DNA from: Thaumasiovibrio occultus
GTDB lineage: Bacteria; Pseudomonadota; Gammaproteobacteria; Enterobacterales; Vibrionaceae
Direction: 5' to 3'
Length of the DNA: 64,000 nucleotides
NCBI GenBank assembly: GCA_019703815.1
Contig: AP023052.1
Span: 744,001 to 808,000 of the forward strand
This document shows positions 41,637-51,882 of this stretch, one piece after another; the first letter of the stretch is position 1; each line of letters opens with the position of its first letter. The notes under the pieces were generated by a model. That model did no database searches, had not been told where the DNA came from, and saw nothing but the letters and a program-made list of their open reading frames with translations. Position numbers and translations under genes: made by a program.

Positions 41637-42044
41637 TTATAAATAATCATCGGCGCTAAATAAGCGCAACCGACCCACTTTTTCGACTTTGCCTTGATTC
41701 ATCATTGTGACCTCAGTATTCGCGCAGATAACCAAACGTCGACGGAGTTCACTTTCGATATAATAGTGCTCACAGGCGCCATTTCTAGCGCTATCAATAC
41801 GAGTGTAGATAGAGACACCGGAGGGTGAGATGATGCTCGCCCTAAAATTAAAAGTGAGTGTACTACCAGACGGAGAGATTAACATCGGCATAGTGTGACC
41901 ATCAGACCACATGATCTCGCCATTTGCGGTAAAAGGCAGAGTGTTTGAAGTATTCGCGCTGGACGATGAATAACTTGCACATCCTGCCAACATAACAACG
42001 CAAAGCATCGATAATAGCGCATTGATAAATTGTGTGTTTTTCAT
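41637..42044 (-). CDS. Small putative lipoprotein
   Basis: 135-residue protein with signal peptide and lipobox LAGC (cysteine at residue 22), then a Ser-rich linker. The mature part has two cysteines (about 91 and 107) and a beta-rich pattern. No family recognised. It lies 100 bp after smrB on the same strand, so it may be read through from that gene. Confidence 0.75.
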   Translation of the reverse strand: MKNTQFINALLSMLCVVMLAGCASYSSSSANTSNTLPFTANGEIMWSDGHTMPMLISPSGSTLTFNFRASIISPSGVSIYTRIDSARNGACEHYYIESELRRRLVICANTEVTMMNQGKVEKVGRLRLFSADDYL

Positions 42045-42144
42045 AGTCCGTTCACGCCTAATGTTGACAATTGATCGTTAAACGATGCGGCAAAGAGCCC
42101 CATTGTTTCATTTCACCACAGTGATCCGTTACTCTCTTTTCCAA

Positions 42145-42696
42145 TCAACGTTCAGGCACTTCTAGCAGAACGAGAAGAGCGCCGTTACCACCAAACTCAA
42201 GCGGAGCCTGATGAAACGCCATAACATCGGGATGTTGAGCTAACCACATAGGTACTCGTTGCTTTAAAATGTTTTTACCCAATCCGTGCATTACACAGCA
42301 ACACGACACATCTTCTTTAATACACGTTGCGATCATTGCCGCTAGTTCGCGTTTAGCTTCCTGCTGCGTCATACCGTGCATATCTAAGAAAACATCGGGC
42401 ACGTAAACACCACGGCGCAGTTTTTTCACTTCGAACTTTGAGACATCATGACGCGCGTAGTGCATCGGTCCTGTTTCGCTCAGTAGTGGCTCAAATTCAT
42501 CTGAAAAGTAGAATTCGTGATTCTGTTGATCCTTTATCGACACCCCAGAGGATTTTCTTGAGCGCTTTTCGAGGTTTTTTGCTGCTGGCTTTCGGGTATC
42601 GTGAGTTATGGTATCATTGACCATCGTTTTAACGCCTTTTACAGCGTCTCTGAACAATGACATATCCTCATCGTTCTCGGGCTTGTAATTTTTCAT
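42145..42696 (-). CDS. smrB: Smr-domain endonuclease/ribosome rescue factor SmrB
   Basis: 183-residue protein (YfcN). In E. coli SmrB is recruited to collided ribosomes and cleaves the mRNA. The N-terminal MSLFRDAV motif and the Smr domain (LDMHGMTQQEAKREL near 100 and CCVMHGLGKNIL near 130, GGNGALLVLLE at the end) are intact. The start MKNYKPENDED at 42696 is chosen because upstream in-frame codons run into the divergent prmB gene. The DxH and GxG catalytic elements of the family are present. Confidence 0.94.
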   Translation of the reverse strand: MKNYKPENDEDMSLFRDAVKGVKTMVNDTITHDTRKPAAKNLEKRSRKSSGVSIKDQQNHEFYFSDEFEPLLSETGPMHYARHDVSKFEVKKLRRGVYVPDVFLDMHGMTQQEAKRELAAMIATCIKEDVSCCCVMHGLGKNILKQRVPMWLAQHPDVMAFHQAPLEFGGNGALLVLLEVPER

Positions 42697-42747
42697 CGTC
42701 GTATATCCTGATGTAATGGCGGTATTGTGCCCTAATTGGAGGCTAAT

Positions 42748-43680
42748 TTGGACAAGATTTTTGTAGATGAAGCAGTACATGAGCTTCACACCCTGCAGGA
42801 CATTCTGCGTTGGACGGTAAGCCGTTTTAACGCAGCGGGGCTGTTTTATGGTCACGGAACCGACAACGCATGGGATGAAGCAGTCCAATTGGTATTGCCT
42901 AGCCTCTATCTGCCTATTGATATTCCGGCACATGTTAGAGAGTCGCGTTTAACCAGCAGTGAAAAACTGCGCGTGGTTGAGCGTGTGGTGCGTCGTATTA
43001 ACGACCGTGTCCCAACCGCTTATTTGACGAATAAGTCATGGTTTTGTGGGTTAGAGTTCTTCGTTGATGAGCGCGTGTTGGTACCTCGCTCACCCATCGC
43101 AGAGCTTATCGAAAATCAATTCCAACCTTGGCTGGTGGACGAGCCAACCCGCATTATGGATCTGTGTACTGGTAGTGGTTGCATCGGTATTGCATGTGCC
43201 TATGCCTTCCCTGAAGCAGAAGTAGATATTGTTGATATCTCAACGGATGCACTTGCCGTTGCCGAGCAAAATATTCAAGACCACGGTTTAGAGCAACAAG
43301 TGATCCCATTGCGCTCAGATCTGCTGCGTGACGTCCCGAAAGACAAGTACGATCTTATCGTGTCGAATCCACCTTATGTGGATGAAGAAGACATGAATAG
43401 CTTGCCGGACGAGTTTACTCATGAACCTGAGCTCGGTTTAGCGGCGGGTACTGATGGCCTTAAACTGGTTAACCGTATTCTATCAAACGCGCCGGATTAC
43501 CTGACAGAGAACGGTATTTTGGTCTGTGAAGTGGGCAACTCAATGATCCACATGCAAGAGCAATATCCTCACGTGCCGTTTACTTGGCTAGAATTTGAAA
43601 ACGGCGGACACGGCGTGTTTATGATCACGCGCCAACAACTGGTTGAGTGTGCGGATACCTTTAAACTGTATCGTGACTAA
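42748..43680 (+). CDS. prmB: Ribosomal protein uL3 glutamine methyltransferase PrmB
   Basis: SAM-dependent methyltransferase that modifies a glutamine of ribosomal protein L3. The 310-residue product has the SAM motif [12 protein letters not shown] near 137 and NPPYVDEED near 205. The start is TTG at 42748, because GGAGG lies five bases upstream and it gives the conserved (M)DKIFVDEA start. It is divergent from smrB with only 51 bp between. Confidence 0.95.
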   Translation: MDKIFVDEAVHELHTLQDILRWTVSRFNAAGLFYGHGTDNAWDEAVQLVLPSLYLPIDIPAHVRESRLTSSEKLRVVERVVRRINDRVPTAYLTNKSWFCGLEFFVDERVLVPRSPIAELIENQFQPWLVDEPTRIMDLCTGSGCIGIACAYAFPEAEVDIVDISTDALAVAEQNIQDHGLEQQVIPLRSDLLRDVPKDKYDLIVSNPPYVDEEDMNSLPDEFTHEPELGLAAGTDGLKLVNRILSNAPDYLTENGILVCEVGNSMIHMQEQYPHVPFTWLEFENGGHGVFMITRQQLVECADTFKLYRD

Positions 43681-43701
43681 TATCGGTATTTAGATTAATG
43701 A

Positions 43702-43730
43702 TGATGCCAGCGTTTGCTGGCATTTGTTTT
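43702..43730 (+). terminator. Hairpin between prmB and yfcL
   Basis: GATGCCAGC-GTTT-GCTGGCATT followed by TGTTTT; probably an attenuator or terminator between the two genes. Confidence 0.65.
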
Positions 43731-43742
43731 GTGGCGGAGCCT

Positions 43743-44003
43743 ATGATTGAATTATTTGAACAAGAACTATTGGAAAAAATCGATAACTATGTTGAAACGG
43801 CATCGGATGATGAACTGTTCGCTTCTGGCTACTTGAGAGGCCATATCTCTCTCTGTGCAGCCGACTGCGAAGAGCAAGGCATTGAGGGAAAAACGGACTT
43901 TATTAGAATGATTAACGAGAGCCTTGAGAACGCTAAAAACGAATTGAGTCCGGCCGACTATATTATTGTAAAAAGGGAGTTGGACAAACTGTTGATAAGC
44001 TAA
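43743..44003 (+). CDS. yfcL: YfcL-family protein
   Basis: 86-residue acidic cytosolic protein of unknown function, with MIELFEQELLEKIDNYVETASDDELFASGYLRGH typical of YfcL split over residues 1-34. The start at 43743 is chosen because GGAG precedes it; longer in-frame starts overlap the hairpin after prmB. Belongs to the conserved aroC/prmB/smrB/epmC neighbourhood. Confidence 0.87.
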   Translation: MIELFEQELLEKIDNYVETASDDELFASGYLRGHISLCAADCEEQGIEGKTDFIRMINESLENAKNELSPADYIIVKRELDKLLIS

Positions 44004-44067
44004 GTTTTGCTGAGCTAGCCATAGGTTTGGTAAGATTCAATGTATATACAGTTGTACGCAAATACAT

Positions 44068-44113
44068 AGTGTAGGAGTAACGAGCACTTACTTGTATGAG
44101 TGACTCCTACACT
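44068..44113. repeat. 11-bp inverted repeat between yfcL and galU
   Basis: AGTGTAGGAGT at 44068-44078 is matched exactly by ACTCCTACACT at 44103-44113, with an inner partial CACT/AGTG pair. No T run follows on either side, so it is not a classical terminator, though it lies between convergent genes. Confidence 0.6.
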
Positions 44114-44128
44114 TGAATCATATGTTGT

Positions 44129-45028
44129 TTATTTAGCAGCTGCGATAGATTTTAAATATGCAGAAAAATCGTCTTTCAGCGCGTCGTGGCGCACCGCATA
44201 CTCAACAAAGGCTTTCACATAACCCAGCTTGTCACCACAATCATGTGATTTACCTGTCATGTGAAACGCATTAACCACTTCGTCTTCCATTAGCATAGCA
44301 ATCGCATCGGTGAGTTGGATTTCATCGCCAGCGCCAAGTGGAGTGACAAGTAGTTTTTCCCAAATCGACTTTGAAAGCACATATCGACCAACCACGGCTA
44401 AATTGGATGGCGCGTCTTGTACTTTGGGCTTTTCAACCATACCGACCATCTGGCAAGACTCACCTGCAACCAGTGTTGCACCTTTACAATCAGCAACACC
44501 GTATTTAGACACATCTTCCATCGCAACAGGCTCAACCATAATTTGGCTTTCACCAGTCGCCTCGAATTTCTGGATCATTGCGGCGAGGTTTTCTTTAGAT
44601 TGATCCGCTGTGTACTCATCCAAAATCACATCCGGAAGAACGACCGCGAAAGGCTCCTCACCGACCAACGGTTTTGCACAAAGAACGGCATGCCCAAGTC
44701 CTTTTGCTTGACCCTGACGCACATGCATAATGGTCACGTCTTTTGGACAGATGGTTTGGATCTCTTCAAGAAGCTGACGTTTGACACGTTTTTCAAGCGT
44801 CGATTCTAGCTCGTAAGAGGTATCAAAGTGGTTTTCAATCGCATTTTTTGATGAGTGCGTAACCAGTACGATCTCTTTAATGCCGGCAGCCACACACTCG
44901 TTGACGATATATTGAATAAGCGGTTTATCAACCAGAGGAAGCATTTCTTTAGGAATCGCTTTGGTTGCAGGCAACATTCGTGTGCCTAGGCCCGCAACCG
45001 GTATTACAGCTTTTCTAATTTTGGTCAT
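44129..45028 (-). CDS. galU: UTP-glucose-1-phosphate uridylyltransferase GalU
   Basis: Makes UDP-glucose for lipopolysaccharide, capsule and trehalose-type sugars. The 299 residues start [27 protein letters not shown] (nucleotidyl-transferase loop at 10-20, split here for description) and continue with [10 protein letters not shown]. The start at 45028 is the family methionine; an upstream in-frame extension of 14 residues is unconserved. Located between core genes and the sulfate operon. Confidence 0.95.
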   Translation of the reverse strand: MTKIRKAVIPVAGLGTRMLPATKAIPKEMLPLVDKPLIQYIVNECVAAGIKEIVLVTHSSKNAIENHFDTSYELESTLEKRVKRQLLEEIQTICPKDVTIMHVRQGQAKGLGHAVLCAKPLVGEEPFAVVLPDVILDEYTADQSKENLAAMIQKFEATGESQIMVEPVAMEDVSKYGVADCKGATLVAGESCQMVGMVEKPKVQDAPSNLAVVGRYVLSKSIWEKLLVTPLGAGDEIQLTDAIAMLMEDEVVNAFHMTGKSHDCGDKLGYVKAFVEYAVRHDALKDDFSAYLKSIAAAK

Positions 45029-45235
45029 CTTGTTTGGCGCTCCATTACGATGGCACTGATTGCGATACATAGTACAGACAAAACAACACTGCGTGAATAC
45101 AGTGTTGTTTTTAGTATGGGCTAACGCATATAAACGAATATTCTGGGCGATAAATCATTCTAGCAGTCGCCATAAACGTGAGCCTAAGTAGATTTCCCCT
45201 CAAGGATAGCTCCTATCGCCCTTGCACCAATGAGA

Positions 45236-46207
45236 CTATTCATTTGCGCTACTGTAATACGCTTCAACGTGGTAGATAAAAGAATCAACGTCTGTTTGGT
45301 GAAGTGAATTAACACCAGCTGCAGCCTCTCTGCCTCCGCCTGTTGGGAAACGGCTGCAAATTTCACCAGCGCCTTGTTTATTGGTTAAAGGTGCTCTTAA
45401 GGAGACAGTATAAGTCACACCATCTCTATTTTTTGTGAAAACTGCGTGTGCTTTTGATGGGGCACTGTTAGCTAATGCGTTGCCAAACACGCCACTTACT
45501 CGGCGAGCCCATGCTTCATCCGCCAACTCGATAACGTTGAGTAATGCGGACGAGTATATGGACGGCGATGTTTCAGCTTTTTGAATATCAGCCTCGTAGG
45601 CGGTCTTGAGTACAAAATAGGGTGAAACAGGATCTTCTAACAAGGCAAAAGGGGAACTGTAGGTGTAGAGTTTCAAATATAGTTCATCGGGAGAGTAATG
45701 GAGATCAGATACATCGGTTCCATAGCCGTTGTAATTGATCAGCGTCCCTAATTCTTTCAGAAATTCCGCTTGTTTCGCAGTAAAGCCGGCTTTAGTCGCT
45801 AATTGATCAGCGGCGGCAATTAAATTATCGCCGTACGCTGCCGTGATTGCCCATGCGTGAAAGCGTCCACCTAGCAGTGCGTCGACAATGAGGCTTGTGC
45901 AAGTATTCGCGTCGAGGTCGATATGAGCCGTTAGTAAATCTGATGACGGGAGTGGACCGGAACGGTGATGATCGACGTAAGTCACATTTACGCCTTTTTC
46001 AAGGGCGACTGAAAGCTCTGCGATGTTCTTCTCCATCGAAATATCGAGAACCGTATAGCTATCCTCTGCAACAGGATTAACCTTACTGAGGAGCTTAATA
46101 TCTCTTTTCACCCCAGTTACTAACCTAGATTTCTTTGGCTGCGCTAAGCGTAGCTGAAGCAGTGCGATGATCCCGTCGGCATCACCGTTAAAAATGTCAT
46201 AATGCAT
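45236..46207 (-). CDS. DHH-family phosphoesterase
   Basis: 323-residue cytosolic protein with the metal motifs NGDADG (residues 7-12) and DHH (VDHHRSG, near 79) and a C-terminal GGGREAAAG typical of DHHA1 substrate-binding domains. Family members degrade oligoribonucleotides or cyclic dinucleotides and pAp. Its place just after the sulfate-activation operon suggests pAp hydrolysis (pAp arises from PAPS use), but that is only inference; it may belong to another branch. Confidence 0.85.
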   Translation of the reverse strand: MHYDIFNGDADGIIALLQLRLAQPKKSRLVTGVKRDIKLLSKVNPVAEDSYTVLDISMEKNIAELSVALEKGVNVTYVDHHRSGPLPSSDLLTAHIDLDANTCTSLIVDALLGGRFHAWAITAAYGDNLIAAADQLATKAGFTAKQAEFLKELGTLINYNGYGTDVSDLHYSPDELYLKLYTYSSPFALLEDPVSPYFVLKTAYEADIQKAETSPSIYSSALLNVIELADEAWARRVSGVFGNALANSAPSKAHAVFTKNRDGVTYTVSLRAPLTNKQGAGEICSRFPTGGGREAAAGVNSLHQTDVDSFIYHVEAYYSSANE

Positions 46208-46286
46208 AGGCGCAAAATCGGCTATCGAAGATAGCGTCGATCCTCCTCTGAGTGCATGTTGTGCTAATAAAAGTAAAAGATTGTTC

Positions 46287-46925
46287 TTACGCTAAATAGC
46301 CGTGTTTTTCTAAATAGAGGATGACTTCACTAGCGCAGGCTTCAATCGATTTGTCAGCGGTTTTTACGTGAATTTCCGGTTTAACTGGCGACTCGTAGGC
46401 AGAATCAATCCCGGTGAAGTTCTTTATTTCTCCCGCTCGCGCCTTCTTGTATAGTCCCTTGGGATCGCGTTGCTCGCAAACGTCGATCGGCGTGTCGATA
46501 AACACTTCTAAAAATACGTTGTCAGCCAACTTCGAGCGCGCTAATTCGCGATCGGCGATAAACGGAGAGATAAACGCGGTAGTGACAATTAATCCCGCAT
46601 CGACAAAAAGGTTGGCAACTTCACCAATGCGGCGAATGTTTTCGACGCGCTCTTCATCGGAGAAACCCAGATCGCTGTTGAGTCCGTGGCGGACGTTATC
46701 CCCATCAAGCACGTATGTGTGGCAGTCTCGTTGGTTGAGCAGTACATCAACCGCATTTGCGATAGTCGATTTTCCTGAGCCGCTTAAGCCGGTAAACCAA
46801 AGTACACAAGCTTTATGGCCTTTTAACGCAGCGCGCTGCTGTGTATTGACGCTTGCTTGATGCCAAACGACATTATCTGATTTATCGTCATTGTGTTTTT
46901 CGATATAAGGAGAAGAGGTAGTCAT
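46287..46925 (-). CDS. cysC: Adenylylsulfate kinase CysC
   Basis: Phosphorylates APS to PAPS in sulfate assimilation. The 212 residues carry the P-loop GLSGSGKST near 45-53, DGDNVRHGL near 75-83 and [11 protein letters not shown] near 155. AAGGA lies upstream of the ATG. Follows the SLC13 permease gene by 23 bp. Confidence 0.97.
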   Translation of the reverse strand: MTTSSPYIEKHNDDKSDNVVWHQASVNTQQRAALKGHKACVLWFTGLSGSGKSTIANAVDVLLNQRDCHTYVLDGDNVRHGLNSDLGFSDEERVENIRRIGEVANLFVDAGLIVTTAFISPFIADRELARSKLADNVFLEVFIDTPIDVCEQRDPKGLYKKARAGEIKNFTGIDSAYESPVKPEIHVKTADKSIEACASEVILYLEKHGYLA

Positions 46926-46948
46926 AAAAATTGTCCTTTTGTATCCGC

Positions 46949-48676
46949 TTAAAACGGAAAGAAAACAGGAATAGCACTAACAGTTACCGCGCCATACACC
47001 AAGCTCACGGGCAGCCCTACTTTGACGAAATCTTTTAAATTGTATTGGCCTGCATTGAATACCATCAGGTTGGTTTGATATCCGTACGGGCTTACAAAGC
47101 TCGCGCTCGCCCCAAATGCGACAGCCATCACAAAGGGCATCACATTGGCGTCCAGCCCAAGTGCCATACCGTAGGCGATAGGGAAGATCAGTGCCGCCGC
47201 TGCGTTGTTTGTTACTAGCTCGGTTAAAAGCCAAGTGACGACGTAGATCATCACCATGGCCGCAAACACATTTTGCGATAAATAGCTTGATGATATGTAG
47301 TCACTCAGTTGATAGAAAAGTTCGCCATTGGTTAGGGCTTGAGACAACATCAGCGCTGTTGAGACAATCAACCAGATGTCGATAGGAAGACGACGGGTAA
47401 TTTCGGTTGGTGTCAGAGAGCCGATGAAAATGAGAAGACCGGCTAGCAGTAAACAGCCCTTCAGCAAGGATATAACGCCTAATGCGGCCGCTGCGACAAC
47501 AGCGAGAAAACCGAAAATCACACACCATTCTTTCCAGCCCGAAAGCTTGGTTTCTGGCTCTACGTCACTCACGTTAATAAAGTTCTTAACCAAGTTGTTG
47601 CGATTAGCAAAATCTCTACCGACCGCTAACACTAGAAAATCGCCGGCTTGCAGTGTGACATCACCGAGTTTACCCGACACACGTTCTCCATCGCGGCGAA
47701 TAGCAACAACCGCAGCATTGAAGAGAGCACGGAATCCTGCTGCTTTAAGATTTTTTCCTACTAATTGGCTTTCTGGTCTGATCACGACTTCTTGTAAATT
47801 CGAACTAAGTAAGCCATTGCTGTCAGCAAAGAGGGTTAAGCCATTGAACTGGCTCAACTGCATGACTTTGTTGACGTCACCATTAAAGATCAAACGGTCA
47901 CCTGCCTCAACGGTTTCAGTCGGGCCGACAGGGCTTATCAATCTACCGTCTCTCGCTATTTCAATGAGAAACAGCGACTCCAAATGACGTAGGCCGTTTT
48001 GTTCAACGGTTTTACCTATTAGATCAGAGCTGTTGTCGACTTTCGCATCAATGAAGTATTGCTTGTAATCGTCGCTTTTCATCTCGCCGTCAGGTAGAAA
48101 GCGACAGCTAAAATACATGGTGATACCGCACGTGATCACGAGCAGCAATCCGATGATGGTAAATGAAAAGAACCCAAGTGACGTGGTTGTCGCTTCAATG
48201 TAGAGGCTGTTTACGATCAGGTTGGTTGAGGTGCCGATGAGCGTGAGCGTGCCACCCAAAATCGCGGCAAATGAAAGCGGGATCAGTAACCGACTGCCAT
48301 TGTGGTAGTTATTGTTTCTTATCGGAGCAATAAGCGTAGCGACAACTGCTGTGTTATTTAAAAAAGCAGAAGAAAAAACAGTGGAGAAGAACAATCTCAA
48401 CCAAGTCACGCGATAGCCGGGTACGATCATAAAGGCGGCAACTCGGCGCAAAATACTGGTTTTCTCTAGCGCGAAGGAGCACACGATAAGCAACACGAGC
48501 GTGAGTAGGCCGGGATTGGCGATACTGTTTAGCAATTGGTCTTGCGTCACAAGTCCAAAAGCATTCAACGCCAGCAAGCAACTACCAAATACGAGCGCTG
48601 GACGATTTTGGAAAGCGATTAATCCTATGATGGTACTGACAAAAATTGCCAGTACCAAACCGTCCTGCATACTCAT
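46949..48676 (-). CDS. SLC13-family permease with TrkA-C domains (sulfate transporter)
   Basis: 575-residue inner-membrane protein with about eleven hydrophobic segments and two cytosolic TrkA-C regions between about residues 205 and 375 ([12 protein letters not shown] and [13 protein letters not shown]). The C-terminal half shows the SLC13 pattern [17 protein letters not shown]. It overlaps cysN by one base (stop TAA shares an A with the ATG) and precedes cysC, so a role as sulfate importer replacing CysTWA/CysZ is likely. This arrangement is common in vibrios. Confidence 0.9.
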   Translation of the reverse strand: MSMQDGLVLAIFVSTIIGLIAFQNRPALVFGSCLLALNAFGLVTQDQLLNSIANPGLLTLVLLIVCSFALEKTSILRRVAAFMIVPGYRVTWLRLFFSTVFSSAFLNNTAVVATLIAPIRNNNYHNGSRLLIPLSFAAILGGTLTLIGTSTNLIVNSLYIEATTTSLGFFSFTIIGLLLVITCGITMYFSCRFLPDGEMKSDDYKQYFIDAKVDNSSDLIGKTVEQNGLRHLESLFLIEIARDGRLISPVGPTETVEAGDRLIFNGDVNKVMQLSQFNGLTLFADSNGLLSSNLQEVVIRPESQLVGKNLKAAGFRALFNAAVVAIRRDGERVSGKLGDVTLQAGDFLVLAVGRDFANRNNLVKNFINVSDVEPETKLSGWKEWCVIFGFLAVVAAAALGVISLLKGCLLLAGLLIFIGSLTPTEITRRLPIDIWLIVSTALMLSQALTNGELFYQLSDYISSSYLSQNVFAAMVMIYVVTWLLTELVTNNAAAALIFPIAYGMALGLDANVMPFVMAVAFGASASFVSPYGYQTNLMVFNAGQYNLKDFVKVGLPVSLVYGAVTVSAIPVFFPF

Positions 48677-50103
48677 TATTTAAGCAGCTTTCCTAGATCT
48701 TTAGCATCCCAATGAGGGAAATGCTTACGGATCAGTTGATTGAGCTCAAGCTCGAATGCAGACACATTCGCCGGTGTTTGCTCTAGGCTCAGTTGATCTG
48801 ATAGCGGCTTGCGGATCATGCCAGCGCCGACCGTGCTGTTGGTTAACTTATCAATGATGATAAACGAGCCAGTTTCACGGTTAGTATCATATTCATCGAA
48901 GTGAACAGGCGCTTGCAAAGCAAACTGACATTGACCCATCTCATTGAGTTCGAGTTTACTCGACTCGCTGTGCTCTAAAGTGTTCACATCAACTTTATGG
49001 TCAATGGCAATCACTTGCCCTGATACCGCTTTACAGCCCACCTTGATGGTGTATTCGCGGTCGGTGTGGAGTGCGTTTTCACTCATCCAAACGACATCGG
49101 CTTCAAACGCTGAAGCGCTTGATGGGCGCTGATGCGGGCGAGCGAGCATGTCACCTCGGCTCACATCGATTTCATCTTCAAGGGTGATCGTAACTGATTG
49201 ACCAGCGAATGCGTAATCTAGATCGCCATCAAATGTGGTGATCGTTTTGACTTTGCTTTCTTTACCCGATGGCAGTGAAACAACCGTATCGCCAACGCGG
49301 ATGTCGCCCGCGGCAATGGTGCCACTAAAGCCGCGGAAGTCGGGATTAGGACGAAGCACATACTGAACAGGGAAGCGGAACTCATCGAGGCTATCGTTTG
49401 AGCGAACATCTACCGTATTTAGCAACTTCATCAATGGCGCGCCAGGGTACCAACTCATATCTTCGCTTTCGTTCACAACGTTATCGCCTTTTAGGGCTGA
49501 AATAGGTACGAAGCGAATATCTTCAAACTTCAATTTGCTGGAAAATTGGCGATAGTCTTCTTTTATCTTGCGATAGATATCTTGGCTGTAATCAACCAGG
49601 TCCATCTTATTAACCGCGATAATGACGTGTTTGATACCAAGCTGAGAAACGATATAGCTGTGACGACGCGTCTGTACTTGAACGCCATGACGTGCATCAA
49701 TAAGAATAATCGCGAGATCACAAGTGGATGCGCCAGTTGCCATGTTGCGTGTGTACTGCTCATGCCCAGGGGTATCGGCAATAATAAATTTGCGTTTCTC
49801 AGTTGAGAAATAGCGGTAAGCAACGTCGATGGTAATACCTTGCTCTCGCTCAGATTGAAGACCGTCAACCAACAGCGCGAGATCGAAATCTTCGTTAGTG
49901 GTGTTAAACTTCTTAGAGTCTTTTTCGATGGCGGCCATTTGATCTTCAAAGATCATTTTACTATCGAAAAGTAAGCGTCCAATTAGGGTTGATTTACCGT
50001 CATCGACACTGCCGCAGGTCAAAAAACGCAGCATATCCTTGTTCTCGTGAACGCGCAGGTATTCTTCAATGTCAGTTGCAATAAGATTAGACGAATGAGA
50101 CAT
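48676..50103 (-). CDS. cysN: Sulfate adenylyltransferase subunit 1 (GTPase) CysN
   Basis: GTPase subunit of ATP sulfurylase. The 475-residue protein is an EF-Tu-like GTPase with P-loop GSVDDGKST near 31-39, DTPGHEQY near 114 and NKMD near 169, followed by beta-barrel domains. Preceded by a good AAGGGAG ribosome binding site. Works with CysD; no fused kinase is present, as cysC is separate. Confidence 0.97.
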   Translation of the reverse strand: MSHSSNLIATDIEEYLRVHENKDMLRFLTCGSVDDGKSTLIGRLLFDSKMIFEDQMAAIEKDSKKFNTTNEDFDLALLVDGLQSEREQGITIDVAYRYFSTEKRKFIIADTPGHEQYTRNMATGASTCDLAIILIDARHGVQVQTRRHSYIVSQLGIKHVIIAVNKMDLVDYSQDIYRKIKEDYRQFSSKLKFEDIRFVPISALKGDNVVNESEDMSWYPGAPLMKLLNTVDVRSNDSLDEFRFPVQYVLRPNPDFRGFSGTIAAGDIRVGDTVVSLPSGKESKVKTITTFDGDLDYAFAGQSVTITLEDEIDVSRGDMLARPHQRPSSASAFEADVVWMSENALHTDREYTIKVGCKAVSGQVIAIDHKVDVNTLEHSESSKLELNEMGQCQFALQAPVHFDEYDTNRETGSFIIIDKLTNSTVGAGMIRKPLSDQLSLEQTPANVSAFELELNQLIRKHFPHWDAKDLGKLLK

Positions 50104-50266
50104 CTTTGATTCTCCCTTACAAATCCATTTTCCATATTGGATTTGCGTGATCCATTATTCAGTGTTTCCAACGGACTGATTTGTCGTTGAAAACTTGATT
50201 CAACGAGCGCCTGAGCTGGAATGGTTAGGTTCGATAATCCATACAGCGTGGCGCGCTGCCTTCAGG
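50104..50266. other. Spacer between cysD and cysN with two hairpins
   Basis: 163 bp with CAAATCCA/TGGATTTG (50120-50127 and 50138-50145) and CGTTGAA/TTCAACG (50185-50191 and 50199-50205). Neither ends in a T run. The subunits are usually more closely linked, so mRNA processing or tuning of subunit ratio is possible. Confidence 0.5.
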
Positions 50267-51175
50267 CTAGAAGTAGCCTTCCATTTTCTTCTTCTCCATC
50301 GAGCCAGCTGAATCGTGGTCTATAACCCGTCCTTGGCGCTCTGATGTCGTACACAGCAACATCTCTTGGATAATTTCAGGCAGTGTTTTGGCTTCCGATT
50401 CGACCGCGCCGGTTAATGGATAACAACCGAGGGTTCTGAATCGTACCATTTTGTGTTGAATGTCTTCATTTGGCTCAAGCGGCATACGTTCGTCGTCGAC
50501 CATGATCAAGGTGCCATCGCGCTCGACTACCGGACGCTCTGCAGATAGATAAAGCGGTACAATCTCAATATTTTCTAGGTAGATGTATTGCCAGATATCA
50601 AGCTCAGTCCAGTTAGAGAGCGGGAACACGCGGATGCTTTCGCCTTTATCGACTTTAGAGTTATAGACATTCCAAAGTTCAGGTCGCTGATTTTTCGGGT
50701 CCCAACGGTGATTCTTGTCGCGAAACGAATACACCCGCTCTTTGGCTCGCGATTTCTCTTCATCACGTCGAGCGCCACCAAATGCGGCATCAAAACCATA
50801 CTTGTCCAGTGCTTGTTTGAGTGCCTGCGTTTTCATTATGTCGGTATGTTTTGCGCTACCGTGAGTAAATGGGCCGACGCCCATCTCCAAACCTTCTGGG
50901 TTTTTATGGACGATCAGATCGAAGTCATATTGTTCTGCCAGGCGATCGCGGAACGCAATCATTTCTTTAAACTTCCAGTCGGTATCGACATGAAGCAAAG
51001 GAAAAGGGATCTTTCCTGGGTAGAAGGCTTTTCGTGCTAAGTGCAGCAAGACTGAGGAATCTTTACCGATAGAGTAAAGCATGACGGGGTTTTCAAACTC
51101 TGCTGCTACTTCCCTGATGATCTGAATAGACTCAGCTTCCAGAGCCTTCAAGTGAGTTAATCGATTGTCATTCAT
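50267..51175 (-). CDS. cysD: Sulfate adenylyltransferase subunit 2 CysD
   Basis: Catalytic subunit of ATP sulfurylase, forming APS from ATP and sulfate. The 302 residues carry the PP-loop [12 protein letters not shown] near 35-46, and [16 protein letters not shown] near 135-150. First gene of the cysD-cysN-SLC13-cysC operon. Confidence 0.97.
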   Translation of the reverse strand: MNDNRLTHLKALEAESIQIIREVAAEFENPVMLYSIGKDSSVLLHLARKAFYPGKIPFPLLHVDTDWKFKEMIAFRDRLAEQYDFDLIVHKNPEGLEMGVGPFTHGSAKHTDIMKTQALKQALDKYGFDAAFGGARRDEEKSRAKERVYSFRDKNHRWDPKNQRPELWNVYNSKVDKGESIRVFPLSNWTELDIWQYIYLENIEIVPLYLSAERPVVERDGTLIMVDDERMPLEPNEDIQHKMVRFRTLGCYPLTGAVESEAKTLPEIIQEMLLCTTSERQGRVIDHDSAGSMEKKKMEGYF

Positions 51176-51882
51176 TTTGGTAATCCGTTAACTGTTCGCT
51201 CGTCACTATGAGGTGTTACCTCACACCACTATCATTAGAATAATACACTTGGTGCATACTCAACGTCTTGATAGTGAAACCATACAAATAACCTAACACA
51301 CAGCAGGGATGCCGCATTATCCTACTTTGTTATATGTAACGTAACTGGGCTATAACATTGAAATGTCAGGAAATATCTAATTCAATATTAATCAACTGGA
51401 TAGATTTAAAATTCTTGAAACTACGAATGCTTGAATACACGAATCGTAAGTGGTTATGCGTTTCCAATTGGCAAAAACTTATCTTGGTTTATCTGAACGA
51501 ATGAAGATGATAACTAGCTTGTGCGGTGCTTAATGCTAGAGGCAAATTAATGCTGAACGCTGTGGCCTGCATATGTATAATGTCAGATTATTCAATATAG
51601 CCTCATGTGTATTTGATTTATCAATCTCTTCAATACGTTATAGATATTGAAAGGGATAAATTGATAAAACTTGCTCTTGAATAGGAAAAACAAAGATTTA
51701 ATGACAGTCTGTGGGGTACTGCAACCCAAGGGCGGTAGCGTGGCTCTTTACTGCTAGATTCTGACCATTCGCTGCTCAGTGTCAATTTGCATATTTTTCG
51801 TGTGCTTTGTGTGAAGACTAGTTCATGTCGTTGGTGTTTTTTCTCATTCCGAATGTGTCCAGCTTTAGTGTGTACGTATTTT
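51176..51882. other. Intergenic region between cysD and the polysaccharide operon
   Basis: About 700 bp, AT-rich, without a convincing gene. Near cysD lies the palindrome TGAGGT-GTT-ACCTCA (51209-51223). A -10 TATAAT at 51576-51581 with a weak -35 (CTGAAC, 17 bp upstream) is a possible promoter of the plus-strand operon. The JUMPstart/ops element follows at 51705-51742. Confidence 0.5.
51705..51742 (+). promoter_or_regulatory. JUMPstart with ops element (RfaH recruitment site)
   Basis: The 12-mer GGCGGTAGCGTG at 51731-51742 is an exact ops element; the preceding CAGT...GTGGGGTACTG region fits the JUMPstart pattern. It lies about 140 bp upstream of the first polysaccharide gene and in its sense, so RfaH-dependent antitermination of the following long operon is expected. 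Confidence 0.92.
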
